From Humitalea sp038323655 (GTDB taxonomy: Bacteria > Pseudomonadota > Alphaproteobacteria > Acetobacterales > Acetobacteraceae), in the NCBI GenBank assembly GCA_038323655.1, contig JBBQHE010000061.1, positions 1-19,902 on the forward strand: a stretch of 19,902 nucleotides of DNA. Reading direction: 5' to 3'. The notes beneath the pieces are model-generated. The model was not told the origin of the DNA, ran no database searches, and saw only the letters and a list, made by a program, of their open reading frames with translations. The translations under genes were made by a program, and so were the position numbers. Shown one piece after another: positions 13,160 through 19,902 of the stretch. Position 1 is the stretch's first letter; each line of letters starts with the position of its first letter.

Positions 13160-14851
13160 ATGCGTGACGCGGGCCAGGAAAAGACATCGCCGAGGTCGAA
13201 ATCGGCGCCGCGGGCGCTGCTGGCCGCGGTCACGCGCGCGCAGCGGCCCCGCCTGGTCCTGGCGGTTGGCCTGGGCACGGCTGGGGTCGTGACCCTGCTC
13301 GGCCAGGCGGTGCTGACGGCGCTGCTGATCGCGGCCCTGCTCGGGCACGGCACCGCGGGCTGGCCGGAGGTGTTCGGCATTGCGGCGCTCGCACTGCTCC
13401 AGGCCGGGCTGGCCATTGCGCAGGACCGCGCCCAGGTCTCGGCGGGGGCCGCGGCGCGGGCGGATCTGCGTGCACGCGCCTTTGCTGCCCTGCTCGCTGC
13501 GGGCCCCGCCGATTCGCGCCAGATCGGCGAGAAGGCCACTTTGGTCGTGGACCGGGTGGAGGCGCTGGACGGGCACGTTTCGCGCTGGGTGCCGACGGCG
13601 ATCCTGGCGCTGATCGGGCCGCTGCTCGCCATCCTGCTGGCCGCTTCGGCCGATCCGCTCTCGGGCCTCATCCTCGGCCTTTGCGTGCTGCTGGTGCCGG
13701 TGGCCATGGCGATCACCGGCATCGGCGCCGCCGCGGCCTCACGCCGCCAATTCGCCTCGCTGGAGGCCCTGTCGGGGCGTTTCCTCGACCGCATGCGGGG
13801 CCTGGCCACCATCGTCCTGTTCCGCCGCGAAGCCGCCGAAGCCGCAGCCTTGCAGGCCGCAGCCGATGACCTGCGCGTGCGGACCATGAAGGTGCTGCGG
13901 GTTGCCTTCCTGTCCTCGACGGCGCTGGAGGCGCTGTTCGCCGCGGCCCTGGCCTGTCTCGCATGGCGCCACGCGGCGCTGGCGACAGGCGCGCATCCGG
14001 ACCCGGTGGCGGCCGTGCTGTGCCTGGTGCTGGTGCCGGCGGCCTTCGCGCCCCTGCGGGCCTTTTCGGCCGCCTACCACGAGCGGGCGGCGGCCGAGGG
14101 TGCGGCCACGGCTCTCGCCCCGCTGCTGGCCCAGCCCGAGGACAACCGGCTGATCCTGGAGGAAATGCCGCCCTCGGTCGTTGTCACCTTCGACCGCGTC
14201 GGCCTGTCGCACGACCCTGCCCTGCCCGCGGCCCTGGCGGACGTCTCCTTCCGCGTCCTGCCGGGCGAGGCGCTGGTCCTGACCGGGCCGTCTGGGGCCG
14301 GCAAGTCCTCCATCCTGCGGCTGCTGATGGGGTTTGCCACGCCGACCGCGGGGCGGGTCGCGCTGAATGGCCGCGACGCCCTGGCGCTGAAGCCTGCGGA
14401 ACTGCGACGGCTGTCGGCCTGGGTCGGCCAGCGCGCGCACATCTTTCGCGGCACCATCGCCGAAAACATCCTGCTGGCGCGCCCCACGGCGACCCGCGCC
14501 GAGGTCGAGCAGGCCGCTCGCGATGCGCGGGTCGCAGCCTTCGCCGCTGACCTGCCCCAGGGCCTCGACACCATGGTCGGCGAGGCAGGGTACGGCCTGT
14601 CCGGTGGCCAGGCGCAGCGGGTCGCGATCGCGCGCGCCTTCCTGCGCAACGCGCCGCTGCTGCTGCTGGACGAACCGACCGCGCATCTGGACGCGGGGAC
14701 CGAGGCCGACGTGCTGGACAGCCTGCGCCGCCTGGCTGCTGGCCGCACCACCCTGCTCGCGACCCATTCCCCCACCGTCGCCGCCCGCATGGGCCGGGTG
14801 CTGCGGCTGGAGGACGGCCGGGTGGTCGATCCGCAAAGTCTGCGCGCATGA
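13160..14851 (+). CDS. cydD: Thiol reductant ABC exporter subunit CydD
   Basis: A 563-residue ABC half-transporter with an N-terminal transmembrane domain (hydrophobic segments about 30-62, 68-85, 143-165, 166-190, 252-272 and 282-300) and a C-terminal ATPase. Walker A is GPSGAGKSS (376-384), signature LSGGQAQRVAIARAF (480-494), Walker B LLLLDE (500-505) and switch H536. With CydC it exports cysteine/glutathione to the periplasm, or a related haem-linked activity, needed for maturation of cytochrome bd and periplasmic cytochromes. The stop overlaps the cydC start by four bases (ATGA). I chose the ATG at 13160; an in-frame GTG at about 13118 would add 14 residues, and neither has a strong ribosome-binding site. 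No cydA or cydB is in the window. The call rests on the tandem half-transporter order and on CydD-like features. Confidence 0.9.
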   Translation: MRDAGQEKTSPRSKSAPRALLAAVTRAQRPRLVLAVGLGTAGVVTLLGQAVLTALLIAALLGHGTAGWPEVFGIAALALLQAGLAIAQDRAQVSAGAAARADLRARAFAALLAAGPADSRQIGEKATLVVDRVEALDGHVSRWVPTAILALIGPLLAILLAASADPLSGLILGLCVLLVPVAMAITGIGAAAASRRQFASLEALSGRFLDRMRGLATIVLFRREAAEAAALQAAADDLRVRTMKVLRVAFLSSTALEALFAAALACLAWRHAALATGAHPDPVAAVLCLVLVPAAFAPLRAFSAAYHERAAAEGAATALAPLLAQPEDNRLILEEMPPSVVVTFDRVGLSHDPALPAALADVSFRVLPGEALVLTGPSGAGKSSILRLLMGFATPTAGRVALNGRDALALKPAELRRLSAWVGQRAHIFRGTIAENILLARPTATRAEVEQAARDARVAAFAADLPQGLDTMVGEAGYGLSGGQAQRVAIARAFLRNAPLLLLDEPTAHLDAGTEADVLDSLRRLAAGRTTLLATHSPTVAARMGRVLRLEDGRVVDPQSLRA

Positions 14852-16515
14852 ACGCCGACCTGTGGCGCGTCCTGGGGCTTTGGCGCAGCCGCGGCCCGGC
14901 CCTGCTGGGCGCGGTGCTGGTGGCGGTGGGCTCGGCCGTGCTGGGGCTGGCGCTGATGGGCCTGGCCGGGCGCGCAGTGGCGGGCGAGGTTGCCTTGACC
15001 AGTGGCATGGCGGCAGCGTTGGGCGGCGGAATATTGCTGCTGCCCTGGCTGCGACCCGTGTTGATCGGGCGGCCCGCCGCACGCTGGGCTGAACGCATGG
15101 CAACCCATGGCGCCGCTTTCCGCGCCCTGGCCGATACCCGGGTCTGGTTCTTCCGCCGCCTGTCGCAGCGCCTGCCGGGCGGCATCGGCCACGGCCGGGC
15201 CGGCGACCTGCTGGGGCGCCTGGTCGCCGATGTGGAAGCACTGGACGGGCTTTACCTGCGCGCGCTGGTGCCGATCGCGGCCGGCGGGGCGGTGGTGGTC
15301 GCGACCGCGCTGGTCCTGGGGGTGATCTCGGCGGGCCTTGCGGCGCTGGTGGCGCTGCCGCTGGCCGCGGCCCTGGCGCTGCCGCCACTGTTGTCGCCCC
15401 TGGCCGGGCGGGCCGCCGCCGTCGCGGCCGGGGCCGAAGGGCGGCTGCGCGATGCGGTGGTCGATCCGCTGTCAGGTCTGGAAGACACCTTGGGCGCCGG
15501 CGCCGAACCCGCAGCCCTGGCGCGCGTGGCAAGCGCTGGCGATGCCCTGGCCGTCGCCCAGTCCGGCCTGACCCGGCGCAACGCCGTGGCCGGCGCCCTG
15601 GGCGCGCTGCTGGCGCAGGGCGCCTTGCTCGGCGCGCTGGGCTTTGGCGTCGCCGGTGGCCCCGGCGCGCTGGCCGGGGCGGTGATCGGCGCCTTCCTGG
15701 CCCTGGCCGCCGCCGAGCCTTTTGCCGCCCTGCCCCGCGCCGGGGTGGCGCTGGCGGCAGCCGGGGCTTCCGCGCGGCGCCTTTTTGTCGCGGCCGATGT
15801 GGCCGTGCCGGTGCCGGACCCCGTGGCCCCCGCGCCCGCCCCCAGCGGCCATGCGCTGAAGATCGAGGGGCTGCACTTCGCCTGGGCGCCCGACCGCGCG
15901 CCAGTCTTCGACGGGCTGGACATGGAGGTGCCCGAAGGCGCGCGCGTCGCCCTGCTGGGCCCTTCCGGTGTCGGCAAGTCCAGCCTGATCGCGCTGCTGA
16001 CGAAACTCGCAGCCCCGCAGGCCGGGCGGATCCTGATCGGGGGCGTGGACCTGGCGAGCCTGACGGCCGAAGCAGCGCGCCAGAAATTCGCGGTGCTCAG
16101 CCAGGATGCCCGGCTGTTTGATGACAGCATCGCCGCCAACCTGCGATTGGCCGCACCCGAGGCCAATGATGCGACCCTGTTCCAGGCGCTGGACCGCGCT
16201 GGCATCGGCGACCTGGTGCGCGCCCTGCCGGATGGCCTGGCGACCCGCTGCGGCGAGGCTGGGGCGCGGTTTTCCGGTGGCCAGGTGCGGCGAATAGCAC
16301 TGGCGCGCGCGCTGCTCTCCGACGCGCCCGTGCTGTTACTGGACGAACCGGCGGCCGGGCTGGATGCGGCGGCGGAACTGGCTTTCCTCGCCACGCTGGA
16401 TACGGCGGCGGCGGGGCGCACCGTCCTGCTGCTGCAGCACCGGCTGATCGGACCGTTCCGGCCGAGCCGGGTGTACCGGCTGGCGGGTGGGCGGGCGCTG
16501 GCGGGGTTGGGGTAA
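14848..16515 (+). CDS. cydC: Thiol reductant ABC exporter subunit CydC
   Basis: A 555-residue ABC half-transporter, partner of CydD. The N-terminal membrane domain includes RPAARWAERMATHGAAFRAL (75-94) and LADVEALD-type coupling residues (GDLLGRLVADVEALDGLYLR, 119-138), characteristic of CydC. The ATPase has Walker A GPSGVGKSS (371-379), a Q-loop SQDARLF (418-424), signature FSGGQVRRIALARAL (475-489), Walker B LLLDE (496-500) and H531. It starts within the cydD stop (ATGA), which couples translation and supports one-to-one subunit production. The membrane domain is unusually rich in Ala, Gly and Leu, as expected at this GC content. The gene ends 76 bases before the OmpA-like lipoprotein. The family is certain and the symbol very likely. 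Confidence 0.9.
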   Translation: MNADLWRVLGLWRSRGPALLGAVLVAVGSAVLGLALMGLAGRAVAGEVALTSGMAAALGGGILLLPWLRPVLIGRPAARWAERMATHGAAFRALADTRVWFFRRLSQRLPGGIGHGRAGDLLGRLVADVEALDGLYLRALVPIAAGGAVVVATALVLGVISAGLAALVALPLAAALALPPLLSPLAGRAAAVAAGAEGRLRDAVVDPLSGLEDTLGAGAEPAALARVASAGDALAVAQSGLTRRNAVAGALGALLAQGALLGALGFGVAGGPGALAGAVIGAFLALAAAEPFAALPRAGVALAAAGASARRLFVAADVAVPVPDPVAPAPAPSGHALKIEGLHFAWAPDRAPVFDGLDMEVPEGARVALLGPSGVGKSSLIALLTKLAAPQAGRILIGGVDLASLTAEAARQKFAVLSQDARLFDDSIAANLRLAAPEANDATLFQALDRAGIGDLVRALPDGLATRCGEAGARFSGGQVRRIALARALLSDAPVLLLDEPAAGLDAAAELAFLATLDTAAAGRTVLLLQHRLIGPFRPSRVYRLAGGRALAGLG

Positions 16516-16591
16516 TCGCGGATCGCCGCTTGACCGCGGCGCCCCGCCACGCGACCAAGGCGCGAACAGCGAATCCGCCGGAGCCACCCCC

Positions 16592-16984
16592 ATGCGCCGT
16601 ACCCTTCTTGCCAGCCTCGCCCTGCTGCCAATGCTCGCGGCCTGCGCGAACCGCGGCGATCTGGCGGGGCAGCCGCCGCGCATGGTCTTCTTCACCCCCG
16701 ACAGCGCGTCGTTGGACGATGCCGCCAAGGCGGTGATCATGGACGCTGCGAATCTTGCCAAGGCCAACCCCATGGCGCCGGTGCGCGTCCTCGGCTTCGC
16801 CGACCCCGAAGGCACGCCGGCCCTGAACCGCGCGCTTTCCGCAGCAAGGGCCGAGAATGTGGCGATCGCGCTGCGCGGGGATGGCGTCCCCGCGGCCCGC
16901 ATCACCGTCACCCCGCGCGGCGAAGTGCCTTTCGAGGCGGTACCGATCGAAAGCCGCCGCGTCGAAATCCGCGTCGGCCTCTGA
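16592..16984 (+). CDS. Small OmpA-like peptidoglycan-binding lipoprotein
   Basis: A 130-residue lipoprotein. The signal ends in LAAC (C18 lipidated), leaving an OmpA C-terminal-like domain of about 100 residues. PRMVFFTPDSASLDDAAKAV (29-48) is the first strand and helix. GFADPEG (68-74) and NRALSAARAENV (79-90) match the OmpA core. D71 and R86 are 15 residues apart, the same spacing as the diaminopimelate-binding Asp and Arg of OmpA. It would tether the outer membrane to peptidoglycan. GGAG eight bases upstream supports the ATG at 16592; a longer in-frame ATG at 16487 lies inside cydC. RecQ begins nine bases after its stop, so the two may share a transcript although their roles are unrelated. 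Confidence 0.85.
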   Translation: MRRTLLASLALLPMLAACANRGDLAGQPPRMVFFTPDSASLDDAAKAVIMDAANLAKANPMAPVRVLGFADPEGTPALNRALSAARAENVAIALRGDGVPAARITVTPRGEVPFEAVPIESRRVEIRVGL

Positions 16985-16993
16985 CGCGCCGCG

Positions 16994-18856
16994 ATGCCGG
17001 CCGAGGCCTGGGCGGGCGCGACCGACCCCGGCCATGTGCTGCATGAGGTTTTTGGCCACCGCGAATTTCGTGGCCGCCAGCGCGAGATCGTCGAGCATGT
17101 GACCGGCGGTGGCTCCGGCCTTGTGCTGATGCCGACCGGTGGCGGCAAGTCGCTGTGCTACCAGGTGCCGGCGCTGTGCAGGCCTGGCGTGGGCGTCGTC
17201 GTATCGCCGTTGATCGCACTGATGGAGGACCAGGTCGCCGCCATGCGCCAGCAGGGCGTGGCCGCCGCCGCCCTGCATTCCGACCTGGAAGCGGACGCGC
17301 GCGGCGAAGCCCGGCGCGCCTTCCGTGAAGGGCGCCTCGACTTGCTCTATGTCAGCCCCGAGCGGCTGGCGATGGACGGGATGCTGGAGGAGTTGGACTC
17401 CCGGCGCGTCGCCCTCTTCGCGGTGGATGAAGCGCATTGCATCAGCCAGTGGGGCCATGCCTTCCGCCCCGAATACCGCGCCCTGACCGTGCTTGCCGAA
17501 CGCTTCCCTGGCGTGCCGCGGGTGGCGCTGACCGCGACCGCCGATCCGCGCACCGCCGATGACGTGCGGCGCCTGCTGGGGCTGATGGAGGACCCGGTCT
17601 TCAAGGGCGGCTTCGACCGGCCGAACATTTTTTTGAGCGCCACCGACAGGGTCGCCGAGCGCCAGCAACTGCGCGATTTTCTCCGTGATGCCTCGGACGG
17701 GCGGGGTGCGGGGATCATCTACTGCGGGTCGCGGAAAAAGGCTGAGGCCACGGCGGAATGGCTGCGCAACGACGGCTGGGATGCGCTGGCCTTTCACGCA
17801 GGCATGGAGGCCGCGGAAAAGCGCGCCGCCCACAAGCGCTTCGCCGCCGGCGACACGGTGATCATGTGCGCCACCATCGCCTTCGGCATGGGCATCGACC
17901 GGCCGGATGTGCGCTTCGTCGCCCATACCGAACTGCCGAAGTCGCCCGAAGGCTGGTACCAGGAAATCGGCCGGGCGGGGCGCGACGGGCTGCCGGCCAA
18001 GGCCTTGTTGCTCTATGGCGCGGGTGACATCGCGCTGGCTCGCAGCCGCATCGCCGAGAGCGCCGCCCCCGAGGTGCAACAGGCGATTGAGCGCCTGCGC
18101 CTGGACAGCATCATCGCCATCGCCGAGGCCGCCGAATGTCGCCGGCGGCCGCTGCTGCGCTGCTTCGGCGAAGACCCGCCCGACACCCCCTGCGGCACCT
18201 GCGACAACTGCATCAATCCGCCGCGGCTGTGGGATGGCACGGTCGCGGCCCAGAAGCTGATCTCGGCCTGCCTGCGCACCGGCCAGCGCTTCGGCCTCGG
18301 GCATCTGACCGATGTGCTGCTGGGCGTGCGGAACGAGAAGATCGAGCGTTTCGGCCATGATCGGCTGCCGACCTTCGGCGTTGGGAAAGAACTTGACCCG
18401 GACGGCTGGCGTGCGGTCGCACGGCAGTTGGTGGCCCGCGGCGTGCTGGACCTGTTTGTGGATCGCAGGCCGGACGGCAGTGCGGCGCCCCCCGTCTATG
18501 TGGTGGTGGAGGACGCGGCCCGGCCGCTGCTGAAGGGCCAGGCCAGCCTGACGCTGCGCGCAGATGTCGCGGGCAAGGTGATTTCGCGGCCCTCACGCGC
18601 CGCCGCCGTACCACGCGCAGCAGCCCCTGCCGGCGCCCCCGGAGGGCGGTTCGAGTCGCTGCGCGCCTGGCGCACCATCACCGCCAAGGCCCAGGCCGTG
18701 CCGGCGTTTGTCGTGTTCAACGACCGCACGCTGGAGGAAATCGCCGCGCGCAACCCCTCCACGCTGGACGGGCTGGCAGAGGTGTCGGGCGTCGGGACGT
18801 CCAAGCTGACACGCTACGGGCCAGCGATCCTGGAGGTGTTGCGCGGCTGCGGATGA
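16994..18856 (+). CDS. recQ: ATP-dependent DNA helicase RecQ
   Basis: A 620-residue superfamily 2 helicase (3' to 5') for recombination and fork repair. Helicase core: FGHREFRGRQREIV (20-33, the Q-motif region), Walker A MPTGGGKSLCYQ (46-57), VVVSPLIALMEDQV (68-81), DEAH (145-148) followed by CISQWGHAFRPEY, LTATA (179-183), and arginine-finger motif VI YQEIGRAGRDG (322-332). The zinc-binding RecQ-C-terminal region has all four cysteines (C382, C400, C403, C406). A winged-helix region (about 410-525) and a C-terminal HRDC domain (about 552-616) complete the standard architecture. The ATG at 16994 has no clear ribosome-binding site; coupling from the OmpA-like gene nine bases upstream may help. 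It converges on the low-GC gene at 18906. Confidence 0.96.
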   Translation: MPAEAWAGATDPGHVLHEVFGHREFRGRQREIVEHVTGGGSGLVLMPTGGGKSLCYQVPALCRPGVGVVVSPLIALMEDQVAAMRQQGVAAAALHSDLEADARGEARRAFREGRLDLLYVSPERLAMDGMLEELDSRRVALFAVDEAHCISQWGHAFRPEYRALTVLAERFPGVPRVALTATADPRTADDVRRLLGLMEDPVFKGGFDRPNIFLSATDRVAERQQLRDFLRDASDGRGAGIIYCGSRKKAEATAEWLRNDGWDALAFHAGMEAAEKRAAHKRFAAGDTVIMCATIAFGMGIDRPDVRFVAHTELPKSPEGWYQEIGRAGRDGLPAKALLLYGAGDIALARSRIAESAAPEVQQAIERLRLDSIIAIAEAAECRRRPLLRCFGEDPPDTPCGTCDNCINPPRLWDGTVAAQKLISACLRTGQRFGLGHLTDVLLGVRNEKIERFGHDRLPTFGVGKELDPDGWRAVARQLVARGVLDLFVDRRPDGSAAPPVYVVVEDAARPLLKGQASLTLRADVAGKVISRPSRAAAVPRAAAPAGAPGGRFESLRAWRTITAKAQAVPAFVVFNDRTLEEIAARNPSTLDGLAEVSGVGTSKLTRYGPAILEVLRGCG

Positions 18857-18893
18857 GGCTGCCGTGCATTGGCGGGTCGTTGGCGCCTGCGGA

Positions 18894-18907
18894 GAAGATC
18901 GGTCTTC
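18894..18907. terminator. Short hairpin between convergent genes
   Basis: GAAGA-TCGG-TCTTC is a perfect 5-bp stem between the recQ stop (18856) and the end of the convergent gene (18906), overlapping the latter's stop by two bases. No T-run follows, so termination is only a possibility. Confidence 0.25.
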
Positions 18908-19628
18908 AGAAGACGGCGAACAGCAGGTTGTTCAGCGCCTGGCGACCGGCGACCTTTACATCGTAGACCTTCTTGAACTGCACGCCCTGGGCATAGGGCT
19001 GCACGGTCGCCTGTCCCTTGGGGCTGGACGCAGGCTTGACCCACCATCTGTCCATCACGAAGTCGTCAACGATCTCGTTCGACCGCAAGATGGTTTGTTT
19101 GGAGTCCCACTTCATACCATTCGGATGGTTCGGTTCGACAAACCCGTACGCCATGTTCGACTCATCGACGATCAACGACCAGTGCGGGCCGCAGGCGCGG
19201 TTCGCGGGTACCGACCGCAGCGGCATGACCGCCTGTTCTCCCCCGTAGGAGGCCCCACCGGCGAGATAGGAGAACATCACCGGCCTGGTTTGGCGAAGAC
19301 TGTTCGTAATGAAAGTCTTGCGCTGTTCGCCACCGCCATCGTTGACTTCGAAGTCCCAACCGAAGCCGTGGATCATCGCGGCGATCTCGTCGTGGTTCAA
19401 CAGTTCTCCCTGAGCGGAGCCGAGCGTATCCTTGGTAAACTTCCGCAAAGAAACGCCGTCCACAGCGCCCCCTTCGCATCCACGCGGATAAACGACCTGC
19501 TTCCGCCCGGTCCGAATGCTGTTCAGCATCAACGTCGCAAACCAAAATGAGTACAGGCCGCAGGTGCCTTGTTTTTGTGGTTTGAGTATTTTTTGGATGT
19601 TGTAGTAGGCGTCCGAAAGTGTCGGCAT
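18906..19628 (-). CDS. Papain-like-fold cysteine peptidase candidate, unrecognised family
   Basis: I do not recognise the precise family of this 240-residue protein. Three segments suggest a papain-like cysteine peptidase: KQGTCGLYSFWFATL (19-33, C23 as nucleophile with Q20 just before it), GPHWSLIVDE (147-156, H149), and GFVEPNHPNGMKW (162-174, N167 after a strand). This Cys-His-Asn order and spacing resembles C39-like and related papain-fold enzymes, though a transglutaminase-like or toxin-type activity is also possible. There is no signal peptide and no membrane segment, so it is cytoplasmic or secreted by a dedicated system. The ATG at 19628 has AGGGGGG just upstream. Hand counts of 60-base rows in the gene give about 43-65% GC, against 60-75% in recQ, and it uses A/T-ending codons more often. 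This suggests horizontal acquisition. It is convergent with recQ and has no visible partner gene. Confidence 0.7.
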   Translation of the reverse strand: MPTLSDAYYNIQKILKPQKQGTCGLYSFWFATLMLNSIRTGRKQVVYPRGCEGGAVDGVSLRKFTKDTLGSAQGELLNHDEIAAMIHGFGWDFEVNDGGGEQRKTFITNSLRQTRPVMFSYLAGGASYGGEQAVMPLRSVPANRACGPHWSLIVDESNMAYGFVEPNHPNGMKWDSKQTILRSNEIVDDFVMDRWWVKPASSPKGQATVQPYAQGVQFKKVYDVKVAGRQALNNLLFAVF

Positions 19629-19902
19629 GGTCCCCCCTCGCGACAGCGCGGCGGCGCCGTCTTTACCGGTGGTCTCGGTATGGCCCGCCCGCAAGCAAGC
19701 CGCTCACCAGGACGATCCAAAGAGGCCTGGTCGTTCAATGTTCGCCACGATTCAAACCACAGCGCCGCGAACCCAGCAACTTCGAAACATGCGGCGCGAC
19801 ATGGCCGCCGAGCGTTGGGTCGCCATGGCCCCGCGATCTGACAGGCTCTGCGCGGTCAGGGATGACGCGAGCAGGGTGGAAATCAGTTCCGAATGCCGCA
19901 AC
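19629..19902. other. Region upstream of the peptidase-like gene; no confident gene
   Basis: No convincing coding region or promoter pair is seen. On the minus strand a frame is open from the right edge (first full codon at 19901) to a TGA at 19752-19754. Its roughly 49 codons have G/C-rich third positions at first, then become less biased. This could be the C-terminal end of a gene lying beyond the window, but there is no recognisable motif. The mixed composition agrees with a boundary between acquired and native DNA. Confidence 0.4.

Noticed and set aside
13035..13187. Longer start for the polysaccharide deacetylase
   Set aside because: The added segment is encoded by the tandem repeat, is low-complexity and would overlap the cydD start.
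13739..15532. Minus-strand open frame of 597 codons across cydD/cydC
   Set aside because: It lies opposite intact cydDC, is Pro/Arg/Gly-rich, and has no recognisable motif or ribosome-binding site.
16097..18358. Minus-strand open frame of 753 codons across the OmpA-like gene and recQ
   Set aside because: It is a shadow of the recQ frame with low-complexity composition and no domain.
18970..19550. Plus-strand frame opposite the low-GC gene (from 18864)
   Set aside because: The minus-strand frame has a good ribosome-binding site and papain-like motifs; the plus frame has neither.
1..19902. CRISPR arrays, insertion-sequence ends, attachment sites, rRNA or riboswitches
   Set aside because: No regularly spaced repeats, no transposase and no conserved aptamer elements were seen. 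The tRNA-Pro 3' end has no repeated attachment-like copy that I could find in the window.
19752..19902. C-terminal end of a gene entering from the right edge
   Set aside because: Only about 49 codons are visible, with no motif, so it was recorded as a possibility within the edge region and not called as a gene.

Overview
The window looks like chromosomal DNA from a high-GC alphaproteobacterium, most probably of the Acetobacteraceae (Roseomonas-like). Reasons: G/C-dominated third codon positions, short overlapping gene junctions, an NDUFS4-type complex I accessory subunit (known from alphaproteobacteria and mitochondria) beside tRNA-Pro(UGG) and a DUF192 gene, and a SPOR-domain lytic transglycosylase. 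The genus is an inference and was not tested by any search.

Region 1 (1-6955, minus strand) is a tightly packed seven-gene acyl-CoA operon. In transcription order it encodes a fused NDP-forming acyl-CoA synthetase, a MaoC-type double-hotdog hydratase, both subunits of a 3-oxoacid (PcaIJ-like) CoA-transferase, an acyl-CoA dehydrogenase-like subunit, a crotonase, and a second acyl-CoA dehydrogenase that runs off the left edge. Junctions are overlaps of 4-11 bp or gaps of 1-9 bp, so co-translation is likely. Together the genes can activate an acid to its CoA ester, oxidise it, hydrate it and move CoA between acids. The substrate cannot be read from the sequence. Two members lack the usual catalytic glutamates: the crotonase, and the 367-residue dehydrogenase, which is probably one half of a heteromeric enzyme.

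Region 2 (6998-11161) carries cell-envelope genes. They are a lytic transglycosylase lipoprotein with a SPOR domain (minus strand), a 443-bp divergent intergenic region, a glycine-zipper lipoprotein, and a two-gene ABC-2 polysaccharide or teichoic-acid-type exporter (permease plus ATPase).

Region 3 (11172-13034, minus strand) holds the NDUFS4-like subunit, tRNA-Pro(UGG), a secreted DUF192 protein and a PuuE-like polysaccharide deacetylase.

Region 4 (13160-18856, plus strand) holds cydD and cydC (ABC exporter needed for cytochrome bd assembly; no cydAB is visible), a small OmpA-like lipoprotein and recQ.

Region 5 (18906-19902) is compositionally different and clearly lower in GC. It encodes a 240-residue protein with a papain-like Cys/His/Asn arrangement, for which I can name no precise family. 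This gene is the best candidate for something undescribed. The last ~270 bp hold no confident gene. Two short GC-rich tandem repeats (16-bp and 22-bp units) lie in the leaders of the acyl-CoA operon and of cydDC.
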